From the NCBI RefSeq assembly GCF_020707215.1, contig NZ_JAJFET010000001.1, positions 1,054,001 to 1,118,000 on the forward strand: a stretch of DNA of 64,000 nucleotides. The letters run 5' to 3'. This document shows positions 41,912-51,096 of this stretch, piece after piece (the stretch's first letter is position 1; every line of letters begins with the position of its first letter). Source of the DNA: Sphingomonas sp. PL-96. Lineage in GTDB: Bacteria > Pseudomonadota > Alphaproteobacteria > Sphingomonadales > Sphingomonadaceae. A program made the translations under genes and the position numbers. The notes beneath the pieces are model-generated. The model was not told the origin of the DNA. It ran no database searches and worked only from the letters and a program-made list of their open reading frames with translations.

Positions 41912-43014
41912 GTATCCCGGACCCTGGGGGCGGCGTGGCACGGACTGCGCACGACGCTCCGGGGCCTGCTGACTGGTTTGCGGCGTTGCCGGTGGCGGCG
42001 CTCGTGGTCGGACCGGACGGCAGGGTCGCGCATGCCAACAGCGCATGCGAGAACCTCCTCAACCATTCCGAGCGCGCGATGCGCGGCCAGGCGATCGACT
42101 CGCTCGTGCGACTGCCGGCAGGGGCGGTCGCACGGCAGGATGGGCATGGATTCGCCGCCTATGACGTCGAGCTGGTGCTGGATCGCGCAGGGTCGATCCG
42201 CGCGGATTATGTCGAGGGCAGCCTGCCTGACCAGCCGGGCTGGCGGATCGTCACCATTCATCCCGAAGGCGCGTCGCTTCGCTTCGCCAGCTCCAGCGAG
42301 CGGGGCGGGGCGCGGGCCGCGATCGGCGCGGCGGCGATGCTGGCGCATGAGATCAAGAACCCGCTTTCCGGCATCCGGGGCGCAGCGCAGCTGCTGGCCC
42401 AGGTCGAGCAGGCGGAGGAACGGCGCGAGCTCACCAGCCTGATCACGGCCGAGGTGGATCGAGTCGCGGCGCTGATCGACCGCATGGAAGATTTCACCGA
42501 TGAGCGCCCGCGGGCGCTCGAGCCGCGCAACATCTATCCGCTGATCGCCCATGCGCGCCAGATCGCGGCCGCCGGGTTCGCGAGCGGGATCGCGATCGAG
42601 GAGCGCTTCGACCCGTCGCTCCCCGACGTCCTGCTCGACGACCATGCGTTCGTGCAACTGCTCCTCAACCTCCTGAAGAATGCGGCCGAGGCGCTGGGCG
42701 CAACCGCTGCACCGCGGATCACTTTGGCGACCGCCTATCGCCATGGCGTATCGGTCGGCGGCGGTCGCGGGAAGGCCCGCCGGCAGCTTCCGATCGAGCT
42801 GTGCGTGATCGACAATGGCCCGGGCGCGCCCGCGGATCTCGCCGACCATCTGTTCGAGCCGTTCGTCTCCGGCAAACGCGAGGGGCGGGGACTTGGGCTG
42901 CCGCTCGTCGAGAAGCTGGTGGGAGAGCTGGGCGGGGTGATCCGCTATGCCCGCGAGGGCGAACCGCCCGCGACCGTCTTTCGTATCCTCCTCCCGAGAG
43001 CGCCTGACGCATGA
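41887..43014 (+). CDS. ntrB: Nitrogen regulation sensor kinase NtrB
   Basis: Soluble histidine kinase controlling NtrC according to PII and nitrogen status. The 375-residue product has a PAS domain (about 30-130), HisKA with the phosphorylated H154 in [14 protein letters not shown], and HATPase motifs ([28 protein letters not shown]). The start at 41887 overlaps dusB by 25 bases; a later start would remove only unconserved residues. The ntrB stop overlaps ntrC by four bases. Confidence 0.94.
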   Translation: MALARGRLSIPDPGGGVARTAHDAPGPADWFAALPVAALVVGPDGRVAHANSACENLLNHSERAMRGQAIDSLVRLPAGAVARQDGHGFAAYDVELVLDRAGSIRADYVEGSLPDQPGWRIVTIHPEGASLRFASSSERGGARAAIGAAAMLAHEIKNPLSGIRGAAQLLAQVEQAEERRELTSLITAEVDRVAALIDRMEDFTDERPRALEPRNIYPLIAHARQIAAAGFASGIAIEERFDPSLPDVLLDDHAFVQLLLNLLKNAAEALGATAAPRITLATAYRHGVSVGGGRGKARRQLPIELCVIDNGPGAPADLADHLFEPFVSGKREGRGLGLPLVEKLVGELGGVIRYAREGEPPATVFRILLPRAPDA

Positions 43015-44453
43015 CCGACGCCTCCATCCTGGTTGTCGACGACGACGCCAGCATCCGCACCGTGATCGCGCAGGCACTCCGCCGCGAGGGCTATGACGTC
43101 GTTGCCGCCGCATCGCTCGCGCAGCTGCGCGTGGAGCTCGATGCGTCGATGCCCGACGTCCTGATCACCGATGTCGTGCTTCCGGACGGCGACGGGCTGG
43201 AGATGGCCGGAACGTTGCGAAGCGACTATCCGGACCTGCCGATCATCGTGCTTTCCGCCCAGAACACGCTCACGACCGCCGTGCGCGCCAACGAAGCGGG
43301 CGCGTTCGACTATCTGCCCAAGCCCTTTGACCTGGACGCGCTCGGGCTGGCGGTGCGCGCCGCGCTTGCGCGGCGAACGAGCACGCCGGCCGACATGGGG
43401 GAGGCGATCGACGCCAACCTGCCACTGATCGGCCGCTCGCCTGCGATGCAGGACGTGTATCGCGTTATCGCGCGCGTCGTCTCGACCGATCTGACGGTGC
43501 TGATCTCCGGCGAGTCGGGCACCGGCAAGGAACTGGTGGCGCGGGCGCTGCACGACCTGGGCCCGCGTCGCAGTGCGCCCTTCATCGCGCTCAACATGGC
43601 GGCGATCCCGCGCGAGCTGATCGAGGCGGAGCTGTTCGGCCATGAACGCGGCGCCTTCACCGGCGCGGCGCAGCGGGTTGCGGGGAAGTTCGAGCGTGCA
43701 GCCGGCGGCACGCTGTTCCTGGATGAGATCGGCGACATGCCCCTGGAGGCCCAGACGCGGCTTTTGCGCGTGCTGCAATCGGGCGAGTTCACGACCGTAG
43801 GCGGCGTTCGCACGATCCGCGCGGACGTGCGCATCGTTGCCGCCACCAACCGCGACCTCGCCGGTCTGGTTCAGGCAAACGCCTTTCGCGAAGATCTGTT
43901 CTACCGGCTCAACGTGGTGCCGGTGTCCTTGCCGGCGCTGCGCGCGCGGCGGCAGGATATCGCCCTGCTCGCACGCCACTTCCTCAACCGGGCGGCGGAG
44001 GAGGGCCTGCCCAGGCGCTCGCTTTCCGCCGAGGCGGTTGCCGCGCTTGAGGGGCACGACTGGCCTGGCAACGTACGCGAGCTGGAGAACCTCATGCGCC
44101 GCTGTGCCGTGCTCGGGCGTGACGCGCGCATTGGTGCCGAGGAACTGCGCGGGTCGTTTGGGGACAACAGCAGGTTCGTCGCGCCGCCCGAAGGAGAAGG
44201 GGCGATCGACGCCGCCGTCCGCGCGTTTCTGCGGCGGCTCGCCAACGATGCGCCCCAGGCGCTCGACGACGGCACCCTCTACGACCGCGTCATAGCGGAG
44301 GTGGAGCGGCCGCTGATAGAAGCGATGCTGGAGCGGCATGGCAACAACCAGCTGCGCGCGGCGCGGGCGCTGGGCATCAACCGCAACACGCTGCGCAAGC
44401 GGCTCGATGTGCTGGCGATCGAGCCGGGACTGGTGCGCACCGTTCCCCGCTGA
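43011..44453 (+). CDS. ntrC: Nitrogen regulation response regulator NtrC
   Basis: Sigma54-dependent activator, 480 residues: receiver (phosphoacceptor D54), AAA+ domain with Walker A GESGTGKE (167-174) and the sigma54-contact loop GAFTGA (214-219), Walker [12 protein letters not shown], and a C-terminal Fis helix-turn-helix (NNQLRAARALGINRNTLRKRL). All residues needed for sigma54 activation are present. Compare with the ntrX paralogue below, which lacks the loop. Confidence 0.96.
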   Translation: MTDASILVVDDDASIRTVIAQALRREGYDVVAAASLAQLRVELDASMPDVLITDVVLPDGDGLEMAGTLRSDYPDLPIIVLSAQNTLTTAVRANEAGAFDYLPKPFDLDALGLAVRAALARRTSTPADMGEAIDANLPLIGRSPAMQDVYRVIARVVSTDLTVLISGESGTGKELVARALHDLGPRRSAPFIALNMAAIPRELIEAELFGHERGAFTGAAQRVAGKFERAAGGTLFLDEIGDMPLEAQTRLLRVLQSGEFTTVGGVRTIRADVRIVAATNRDLAGLVQANAFREDLFYRLNVVPVSLPALRARRQDIALLARHFLNRAAEEGLPRRSLSAEAVAALEGHDWPGNVRELENLMRRCAVLGRDARIGAEELRGSFGDNSRFVAPPEGEGAIDAAVRAFLRRLANDAPQALDDGTLYDRVIAEVERPLIEAMLERHGNNQLRAARALGINRNTLRKRLDVLAIEPGLVRTVPR

Positions 44454-44524
44454 AGCGGGTCGTCCCGTCCTGATTGCGCGTTTCTGTGTTTTCTTGGCAA
44501 CAGTATCGTTGTACGCTTCCACGG

Positions 44525-46789
44525 ATGGGCGACAGCGCGAGGATGGAGGATCGGCGGAGCTTCACGCTTCCCACGCGTTTCGTTCCCGCTATCGAAGTCG
44601 GGGTACTGGCGGTGGCCGTCGCAATCGCGACAGGCAGTTATTTCATCCTTGCGGGAGACGCTGAACATCAGCGCTTGCTGAAGCCGCCGCTCGTCGCCCT
44701 CCTACTCGTCGCAAACCTTATTCCAAACATGGCGCTCTTGGTGCTGCTCGGGCGTCGTGCGGCAATGCGGCGAGCGGCGCGATCGTCGCTTGGCGGGTCC
44801 GGGCAATTGCATGTGCGGCTGGTCGGGAGCTTCTCGCTGCTTGCCAGCGTGCCGATGCTACTTGTGACGATCTTTGCGTCACTGTTGTTCCAGATTGGCG
44901 TGGAATTCTGGTTTTCGGACCGGGCGCGTGGAATGCTGGAGAACGCACAGGCATTGGCCACCCAGTCATACGAGGAGATGCTGAGCTACGTAGACAACGA
45001 GAACGTAGCCATGGCGGTGGATCTCTCGAAAGCACTGAACGAGTTCGGGTGGGAGATCGACAGCACGCAGTTCACGGGATTGTTCGGTCAGGACGTTTAC
45101 CAACGCAGCCTTTCTGAAGGCATTGTTTTTTCCGTCGGGCCCAAGGGCGAGATCAACGCCTTGGCGTTGGTGAACCCCTATGACCGACCGCTGGAACGTA
45201 CGATTGATCCAGCGGCTATCGCCAAACTCAAAGCCGGCGCGAAAAGCGTCGTGAGCACGAGCCGCGAGCGGACACAGTCGATCACCCGGATCGGCGGGAC
45301 CGACCTTTTCCTCTATGCCGCGCGGATTTCTGGCGCTCAGGAGATGGCAACGAGAATGACGCGAGCACAGGCCGTGCTCGCGGATTATCAGGCGCTCCTC
45401 GATCGATCACGGTCTTTACAGCTGCAGTTCAACGTCGCGCTGCTCATCATCTCACTGGTGATCGTGGGAGCGGCTGTCTACGTCGCGCTCGGTGTGGCCG
45501 ACCGGCTTGTGCGTCCGATCGGGGACCTGGTCGACGCAGCACAGCGGGTAGCAGGCGGTGACCTAAGCGCGCGAGTGCGCGAGCAGCCGTCACGCGATGA
45601 AGTGAGTGTGCTCGCGACTGCGTTCAACCGCATGACCGAGCGTCTGAACGAGCAGACCAGCGCCCTACGGGCTGCAAGCGGCGAGGCTGAGAGCCGGCGC
45701 GCGTTGATTGAGGCTGTGATGTCTGGTGTCAGCGCTGGCGTGATCTCGGTCGATCCGAATGGGTCGGTTCGTCTCGTCAACGCGTCTGCAGCATCGTTGT
45801 TGAAGACGACTGCCACGATCATGGTTGGACGACCACTCGGCGATGTCGCTCCAGAGCTGCATGTTCTCCTCTCTGGGGATCAGCGGGAGGCGATCGTTCA
45901 ACTTTCGGTAGGGGGGGAGAGTCGTACCCTGGCCGTTCGGGTCACGCGGCAGAGCACGAACTTCATCCTCACATTCGACGACATCACGCAGCAGCTGCTC
46001 GATCAACGCCGGGCGGCCTGGTCTGATGTCGCGCGCCGCATTGCGCACGAGATCAAGAACCCGCTGACGCCGATCCAGCTTGCCGCGGAACGGCTCAAGC
46101 GACGCTACAGCCGCCAGATCGAGAATGACGACGGCACCTTCGTGAAGCTGACCGACACGATCGTGCGCCAGGTCGGCGACCTGCGCCGCATGGTGGACGA
46201 ATTCTCCTCCTTTGCGCGCATGCCCAAGCCGGTGTTCCGCGCGGAGTCGATGCTCGACATCGCACGGCAGGCGGTGTTCCTGCACGAAGTGGCGCATCCC
46301 CAGGTCGCCTTCAACCTGGCAGCGGAGGATGCCGTTCCACCGGTCGTCTGCGATCGTCGCCAGTTCGGCCAGGCGCTCACCAACATCGTCAAGAACGCCG
46401 TGGAAGCCATCGAAGCCCGCGGCGAAGGCGCTCCCGAGGGCAGGGTCGATGTCGCGCTGAGCGCCTCGGAGGGGGGCCAGCTTCAGCTGACCGTGAGCGA
46501 CAATGGCATCGGCCTTCCGGTCGAGCGCGACCGGATCGTCGAGCCCTATATGACCACGCGCGTGCGCGGCACCGGGCTCGGCCTCGCGATCGTGAAAAAG
46601 ATCGTCGAGGAGCATTTCGGCACCATCACCTTTGGCGACCGTCCCGGCGGCGGCACCGTCGTGACCATTACCCTGGATCTGAACGTCCTTGCCGCGCTGG
46701 AGGGTGAGGATGCCGGATCCGCGCTTGCCGGGGCCGAAGAAACCCAACGCCAGGCCATGCTTACCCGTACTGGAACAGCCCGCTCATGA
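44525..46789 (+). CDS. ntrY: Sensor histidine kinase NtrY
   Basis: Membrane-bound histidine kinase paired with NtrX. The 754-residue product from ATG 44525 has N-terminal membrane segments (about 20-110), a periplasmic region, a further segment (about 300-325), HAMP (about 325-380), PAS, HisKA with H508 in [19 protein letters not shown] and HATPase ending GLGLAIVKKIVEEHFG. The first two thirds of the gene (to about 46,015) have lower G+C and rare codons such as Leu-TTA at 45416; the kinase core returns to the local composition. Start choice between 44525 and 44543 is uncertain. Its stop overlaps ntrX by four bases. Confidence 0.93.
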   Translation: MGDSARMEDRRSFTLPTRFVPAIEVGVLAVAVAIATGSYFILAGDAEHQRLLKPPLVALLLVANLIPNMALLVLLGRRAAMRRAARSSLGGSGQLHVRLVGSFSLLASVPMLLVTIFASLLFQIGVEFWFSDRARGMLENAQALATQSYEEMLSYVDNENVAMAVDLSKALNEFGWEIDSTQFTGLFGQDVYQRSLSEGIVFSVGPKGEINALALVNPYDRPLERTIDPAAIAKLKAGAKSVVSTSRERTQSITRIGGTDLFLYAARISGAQEMATRMTRAQAVLADYQALLDRSRSLQLQFNVALLIISLVIVGAAVYVALGVADRLVRPIGDLVDAAQRVAGGDLSARVREQPSRDEVSVLATAFNRMTERLNEQTSALRAASGEAESRRALIEAVMSGVSAGVISVDPNGSVRLVNASAASLLKTTATIMVGRPLGDVAPELHVLLSGDQREAIVQLSVGGESRTLAVRVTRQSTNFILTFDDITQQLLDQRRAAWSDVARRIAHEIKNPLTPIQLAAERLKRRYSRQIENDDGTFVKLTDTIVRQVGDLRRMVDEFSSFARMPKPVFRAESMLDIARQAVFLHEVAHPQVAFNLAAEDAVPPVVCDRRQFGQALTNIVKNAVEAIEARGEGAPEGRVDVALSASEGGQLQLTVSDNGIGLPVERDRIVEPYMTTRVRGTGLGLAIVKKIVEEHFGTITFGDRPGGGTVVTITLDLNVLAALEGEDAGSALAGAEETQRQAMLTRTGTARS

Positions 46790-48168
46790 AGCTCGATATC
46801 CTTGTCGTCGACGACGAAAACGACATCCGCGACCTCGTCTCCGGCGTGCTGGAGGACGAAGGCTATGACACGCGGGGTGCCGCCGACAGCGACGCGGCGC
46901 TGGAGGCGATTGCCGCGCGGCGTCCATCGCTGGTGCTGCTCGACGTGTGGCTTCAGGGATCGCGGCTCGACGGCCTCGAACTGCTGGACGTCATCAAGGA
47001 ACGCGATCCCACGCTTCCGGTGCTGGTGATCTCCGGGCACGGCAACATCGACACGGCCGTCGCGGCCATCCGACGCGGCGCGGTCGATTTCATCGAAAAG
47101 CCGTTCGAAGCCGAGCGGCTGTTGTTCCTCGTGGAGCGCGCGACCGAGACGGAGCGCTTGCGCCGCGAAGTCGCATCGCTGCGGGTGTCGGCGGGCCGCG
47201 AGGAGGACCTGACCGGCAGCTCGGCCGCCATCAACACGGTGCGGGCGACGCTCAAGCGCGTTGCGTCGACCGGCAGCCGGGTGCTCATCACCGGCGGGGC
47301 CGGGATCGGCAAGGAAGTGGCCGCCCGGCTGCTTCACGGGTGGAGCCAGCGCGCATCGGCGCCGTTCATCATCGTGAGCGCTGCGCGGATGACGCCGGAA
47401 CGCGTTGAAGAAGAGCTGTTCGGGGTGGAGGAGGGGGCCGAGCTGGTCCGCCCCGGCCTGCTCGAACAGGCGCATGGCGGCACGCTGTTCCTGGACGAGA
47501 TCGCCGACATGCCAGTCGCGACTCAGGCGCGCATCCTGCGCGTGCTGACGGACCAGAGTTTCACGCGAGTCGGCGGCCAGCGCGTGGTGAAGGTCGATGT
47601 CCGCGTCGTTTCCGCGACGTCGCGCAACCTGCAGGACGAGATTGCCGAGGGACGCTTTCGCGAGGATCTCTACTATCGGCTCAACGTCGTGCCCGTCGCC
47701 ATTCCGGCCCTCACCGAGCGGCGGGAGGACATTCCCGCACTGGTGGAGCATTTCGTCGCCCATTACGCCTCGGAACGACGCGTGCCCACGCCGGAAATCG
47801 CGCCCGACGCGATGGTGGCGCTGCAATCCTATGAGTGGCCAGGCAACGTCCGCCAGCTGCGCAACGTGGTGGAGCGGACCGTCATCCTGGCCCCGGGCAA
47901 CCGCATCGGCCGGATCGACGTCGACCTGCTGCCGCCCGAAGTTCTCGGGACTCCGAGCGAGGGAAGTGGGGGCCTTGGCGCCAATGCGATCATGGGAGCG
48001 CCGCTGCGCGAGGCTCGCGAGTCGTTCGAGCGCGAATACCTACGCGTGCAGATCCGGCGTTTTTCCGGGAACATCTCGCGCACTGCGAGCTTCATCGGAA
48101 TGGAGCGATCGGCGTTGCATCGTAAGCTCAAGCTGCTCGGCATCACGGAAACGCGCGGCGACGACTAG
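46786..48168 (+). CDS. ntrX: Response regulator NtrX, lacking the sigma54-contact loop
   Basis: 460-residue NtrC-family regulator, cognate to NtrY: receiver (D53), AAA+ domain with Walker A GGAGIGKE (170-177), Walker [12 protein letters not shown], and a Fis-type helix-turn-helix ([19 protein letters not shown]). Between ELFG (210-213) and the Walker B the sequence is four residues shorter than in NtrC and has no GAFTGA; it reads [12 protein letters not shown]. It therefore probably does not activate sigma54 in the usual way and may act as a repressor or sigma70-type regulator. The gene's last base is followed by a small hairpin. Confidence 0.94.
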   Translation: MKLDILVVDDENDIRDLVSGVLEDEGYDTRGAADSDAALEAIAARRPSLVLLDVWLQGSRLDGLELLDVIKERDPTLPVLVISGHGNIDTAVAAIRRGAVDFIEKPFEAERLLFLVERATETERLRREVASLRVSAGREEDLTGSSAAINTVRATLKRVASTGSRVLITGGAGIGKEVAARLLHGWSQRASAPFIIVSAARMTPERVEEELFGVEEGAELVRPGLLEQAHGGTLFLDEIADMPVATQARILRVLTDQSFTRVGGQRVVKVDVRVVSATSRNLQDEIAEGRFREDLYYRLNVVPVAIPALTERREDIPALVEHFVAHYASERRVPTPEIAPDAMVALQSYEWPGNVRQLRNVVERTVILAPGNRIGRIDVDLLPPEVLGTPSEGSGGLGANAIMGAPLREARESFEREYLRVQIRRFSGNISRTASFIGMERSALHRKLKLLGITETRGDD

Positions 48169-48175
48169 CAAGGTG

Positions 48176-48195
48176 GACGCGGCGGCTTCCGCGTC
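48176..48195 (+). terminator. Hairpin after ntrX
   Basis: GACGCGG (48176-48182) pairs with CCGCGTC (48189-48195) around six bases, eight bases after the ntrX stop, followed by CTAAATCG. No strong T-run; possible weak terminator or processing site ahead of hfq. Confidence 0.35.
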
Positions 48196-48233
48196 CTAAA
48201 TCGCCCCCCGCACCGTCGTGGGGACGGGGCATT

Positions 48234-48247
48234 GCGGGGAACCCCGC
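48234..48247 (+). promoter_or_regulatory. Short hairpin in the hfq leader
   Basis: GCGGGG (48234-48239) and CCCCGC (48242-48247) form a 6-bp stem with a two-base loop, about 20 bases before the hfq ATG and directly upstream of its purine-rich AAAGGGCAGGA. It might influence translation. This is only a structural observation; Hfq autoregulation is known in E. coli but not shown here. Confidence 0.25.
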
Positions 48248-48266
48248 CAAGAACAAAGGGCAGGAC

Positions 48267-48758
48267 ATGGCCGAGAAGCAGAGCTCGCTCCAGGATCTCT
48301 TCCTCAACGCGCTGCGGCGCTCCAAGACACCAGTGACGATGTTCCTCGTGAAGGGCGTGAAGCTCCAGGGGATCGTGACCTGGTTCGACAATTTTTCCGT
48401 GCTGTTGCGGCGCGACGGGCAGTCGCAGCTGATCTACAAGCATGCCATTTCCACGATCATGCCGGCCGCCCAGGTCGATCTTGACCCCATCGTCGCCGCC
48501 GCGGCCGAGCAGAGCGCGCGCAACGCGCTGCTGCAAGAGATTTTCCTGAACGCAGTGCGCAAGAACCAGGAGAGCGTGACCATGTTCCTCGTCAACGGCG
48601 TGATGCTGCAGGGGCAGATCGCGGCGTTTGACCTGTTCTGCATGCTGCTCCAGCGCGACGGCGTGTCGCAGCTGGTCTACAAGCATGCGGTGTCGACGAT
48701 CCAACCGGCGCATCCCCTGAACTTGGCCGAGGAACAGGCCGGATCGGACGCAGATTGA
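48267..48758 (+). CDS. hfq: Hfq RNA chaperone with two tandem Sm domains
   Basis: RNA-binding protein that matches small RNAs with mRNA targets. Normal Hfq is 70-110 residues and forms hexamers; this product is 163 residues and holds two complete Sm folds: residues 7-66 ([36 protein letters not shown]) and 88-147 ([36 protein letters not shown]), joined by a 20-residue Ala-rich linker. Both have the Sm2 signature YKHA. Three such chains could form one pseudo-hexamer. The second copy has diverged: it has FDLFCM where copy one has FDNFSV. Order ntrX-hfq-hflX is standard; ATG follows AAAGGGCAGGA. Confidence 0.95.
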   Translation: MAEKQSSLQDLFLNALRRSKTPVTMFLVKGVKLQGIVTWFDNFSVLLRRDGQSQLIYKHAISTIMPAAQVDLDPIVAAAAEQSARNALLQEIFLNAVRKNQESVTMFLVNGVMLQGQIAAFDLFCMLLQRDGVSQLVYKHAVSTIQPAHPLNLAEEQAGSDAD

Positions 48759-50041
48759 GCGCCGGGTTCGACCGCGACGTCGAGGAGTTCTCGCGCGGCG
48801 CGCGGGCCCTCGTGGTGTTTCCCGACATGGGCGGCTCTGCGCGCGACGCGGATGCACGCCTGGCCGAGACCGCGGGCCTGGCGCTTGCAATCGGGGTCGA
48901 GGTGGAAGAGCGGGTGGCGCTGCGCGTGCGGCAGCCGCGCGCCGCCACGCTGATCGGCAGCGGCCAGGTGGACGCGCTTGCCGAGACCGTGCGCGATCGG
49001 GAACTGCAGCTTGCCGTGTTTGACGCGGCGCTGACGCCGATCCAGCAGCGTAACCTGGAAAAGGGGCTCGGCTGCAAGGTCATCGACCGCACCGGGCTCA
49101 TCCTCGAGATCTTCGGCGAACGCGCCCGTACGGCCGAGGGCCGTTTGCAGGTCGAACTCGCCCACCTCGATTATCAGGCCGGTCGACTGGTCCGCAGCTG
49201 GACCCACCTTGAACGTCAGCGCGGCGGCTTCGGCTTCCTGGGCGGGCCGGGCGAAACGCAGATCGAGGCCGATCGCCGGCTGATCCGGGATCGCATGGCG
49301 CGACTGCGCCGCGAGCTCGATAGCGTCTCGCGCACGCGCGGGCTGCACCGCGATCGGCGCCAGCGCGCGCCCTGGCCGGTGGTCGCACTGGTCGGCTATA
49401 CCAATGCCGGCAAGTCGACGCTGTTCAATCGCCTCACCGGCGCCGAGGTGATGGCGGAGAACCTGCTGTTCGCCACCCTGGACCCGACGCTGCGGCAAAT
49501 CTCGCTTCCGGGCGTCGACAAGGTGATCCTGTCCGACACCGTGGGCTTCGTCTCCGAACTGCCGACGCAGCTCGTCGCAGCGTTCAAGGCGACGCTTGAG
49601 GAAGTGGTCTCCGCCGACCTCCTGATCCATGTCCGCGACATCGCGCATCCGGACACCCAGGCGCAGGCTGACGATGTCGAGACCGTTCTGTCCGAGATCG
49701 GCGTCGATGAGACCACGCCCCGAATCGAGGCGTGGAACAAGCTGGACCTGCTGGAACCGGAGGATCGTACCGAGCTGGAGGGCGAAGCCTCCCACCGTGA
49801 CGATGTGGTAGCGCTGTCCGCCTTGACCGGGGAGGGGGTGGAGACGCTGCTCCGGACGATCTCCGATCGCCTGACCCAGGGCCACCGCCGCTACCGGGTG
49901 GCGCTCGCGCCTGAAGATGGCGCCAGTGCTGCATGGCTGCATGCGCACGGCGAAGTCCTGGATCACTGGATGGAGGATACGCGGGCGCTGTATGACGTGC
50001 GCCTGTCCCCGGTCGATTACGAGCGGTTCCTCACACGCTGA
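48755..50041 (+). CDS. hflX: GTPase HflX
   Basis: Ribosome-associated GTPase that splits stalled ribosomes in stress. The 428-residue product has the HflX N-terminal domain (about 15-205, with GSGQVDAL) and G1 GYTNAGKST (214-222), G3 [10 protein letters not shown], and NKLD. Start is TTG 48755, overlapping the hfq stop as TTGA, so translation follows hfq; an alternative ATG is absent nearby. A perfect 15-bp hairpin spans its stop. Confidence 0.94.
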   Translation: MSAGFDRDVEEFSRGARALVVFPDMGGSARDADARLAETAGLALAIGVEVEERVALRVRQPRAATLIGSGQVDALAETVRDRELQLAVFDAALTPIQQRNLEKGLGCKVIDRTGLILEIFGERARTAEGRLQVELAHLDYQAGRLVRSWTHLERQRGGFGFLGGPGETQIEADRRLIRDRMARLRRELDSVSRTRGLHRDRRQRAPWPVVALVGYTNAGKSTLFNRLTGAEVMAENLLFATLDPTLRQISLPGVDKVILSDTVGFVSELPTQLVAAFKATLEEVVSADLLIHVRDIAHPDTQAQADDVETVLSEIGVDETTPRIEAWNKLDLLEPEDRTELEGEASHRDDVVALSALTGEGVETLLRTISDRLTQGHRRYRVALAPEDGASAAWLHAHGEVLDHWMEDTRALYDVRLSPVDYERFLTR

Positions 50042-50056
50042 GTGAGGAACCGCTCG
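50020..50056. terminator. Perfect 15-bp hairpin spanning the hflX stop
   Basis: 50020-50034 pairs perfectly with 50042-50056 around a seven-base loop that includes the hflX TGA (50039-50041). It ends seven bases before the convergent mazG stop, so it probably serves both genes. There is no T-run; the left arm also encodes the last hflX codons, so the repeat constrains the protein end. Confidence 0.6.
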
Positions 50057-50062
50057 CGGCGG

Positions 50063-50803
50063 TCACGCCCGTTCGGCTGCCTTGGCTGAACCCCAAAGTG
50101 CTTCTTTCTCGTCCAGCGACATGCCGGCAAACTGTTCGCCAGCACTGGCTTCCATGGCGGCAAACCGACGCTCGAACTTGACGTTGGCGGCACGGAGTGC
50201 CGCTTCGGGGTCGACGCCGAGGTGCCGAGCCCAGTTCACGACCGCGAACAGCAGATCGCCGACTTCCTCGGCGCGCTCGGCGTCGCTTGCGCTTTCGATT
50301 TCAAGCAGTTCCTCGTCGATCTTCGCACGCGGTCCGCTTGGATCGGGCCAGTCGAAGCCGACGCGTGCAGCGCGCTTCTGGAGCTTCTCGGCCCGGCTGA
50401 GTGCCGGCAGGCTGAGTGCGACGCCGGCGAGCGCGCCGTCGTGCTCGGGCTTTGCGCTTCGCTCGGCAGCCTTGATCGTTTCCCAGCCAGGGCTCGCATC
50501 GGCGCCGCCGAAGATGTGCGGGTGGCGACGCTCCATCTTGTCGCTGATGGCGGCGACCACGTCGGACAAGGCGAACTGACCGGCTTCCTCGGCAATGCGG
50601 CTGTGGAAGACGACCTGGAGCAGCAGGTCGCCGAGTTCGTCCTTGAGATCGGCGATGTCGCCGCGGGCGATCGCGTCGGCAACCTCATAGGCTTCCTCGA
50701 TCGTGTAGGGCGCAATGGTCGCGAACGTCTGGGCGCGATCCCATTCACAACCGGTCTCAGGATCGCGAAGCCGCGCCATGATCGCGACCAGGCGCTCGAT
50801 CAT
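50063..50803 (-). CDS. mazG: Nucleoside triphosphate pyrophosphohydrolase MazG
   Basis: Hydrolyses NTPs to NMP and pyrophosphate; in E. coli it lowers (p)ppGpp and removes aberrant dNTPs. The 246-residue product has two MazG-type helical domains with the metal sites EEAYEVADAI, ELGDLLLQVVFHS in the first and EEVGDLLFAVVN in the second. ATG 50803 has AGGAG nine bases upstream. Convergent with hflX; 86-bp gap from the small gene upstream. Confidence 0.94.
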   Translation of the reverse strand: MIERLVAIMARLRDPETGCEWDRAQTFATIAPYTIEEAYEVADAIARGDIADLKDELGDLLLQVVFHSRIAEEAGQFALSDVVAAISDKMERRHPHIFGGADASPGWETIKAAERSAKPEHDGALAGVALSLPALSRAEKLQKRAARVGFDWPDPSGPRAKIDEELLEIESASDAERAEEVGDLLFAVVNWARHLGVDPEAALRAANVKFERRFAAMEASAGEQFAGMSLDEKEALWGSAKAAERA

Positions 50804-50889
50804 GGAAGCTTCTCCTGGAACCACCTGTCCGTAAGTCCGGTAATCTGCATTATGTAAACTCCGGTGCTGTTTGTGCGACGGCTGCGGCC

Positions 50890-51096
50890 TCATCCAAGCC
50901 CGCTGATACCCCTTGCCGCGCTTCCGAGTTCTTCACGCAACAGCACCGCAATGAGGATCAGCGTGCCGATGATTGCCCAAGCGAGCAACGAGCGGCCAAT
51001 CGTGCGGCGATCGGGGCGCTGTGCGGCCAGTGCCGAGATCACGAGAGTCAGCGCGCCGATGCCCCAAAGCAGGTGCACGGCGCTTTCCTGCTTCAT
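50890..51096 (-). CDS. Small hypothetical membrane protein
   Basis: Not recognised. A 68-residue product with two probable membrane helices (about 7-24: HLLWGIGALTLVISALAA, and 36-54: LLAWAIIGTLILIAVLL) joined by an Arg-rich turn (QRPDRRTIGR). ATG overlaps the MBL hydrolase stop by four bases, so it is translationally coupled. It resembles the N-terminal membrane part of some longer alphaproteobacterial aspartic-protease-like proteins, but no continuation was found downstream. Confidence 0.65.
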   Translation of the reverse strand: MKQESAVHLLWGIGALTLVISALAAQRPDRRTIGRSLLAWAIIGTLILIAVLLREELGSAARGISGLG

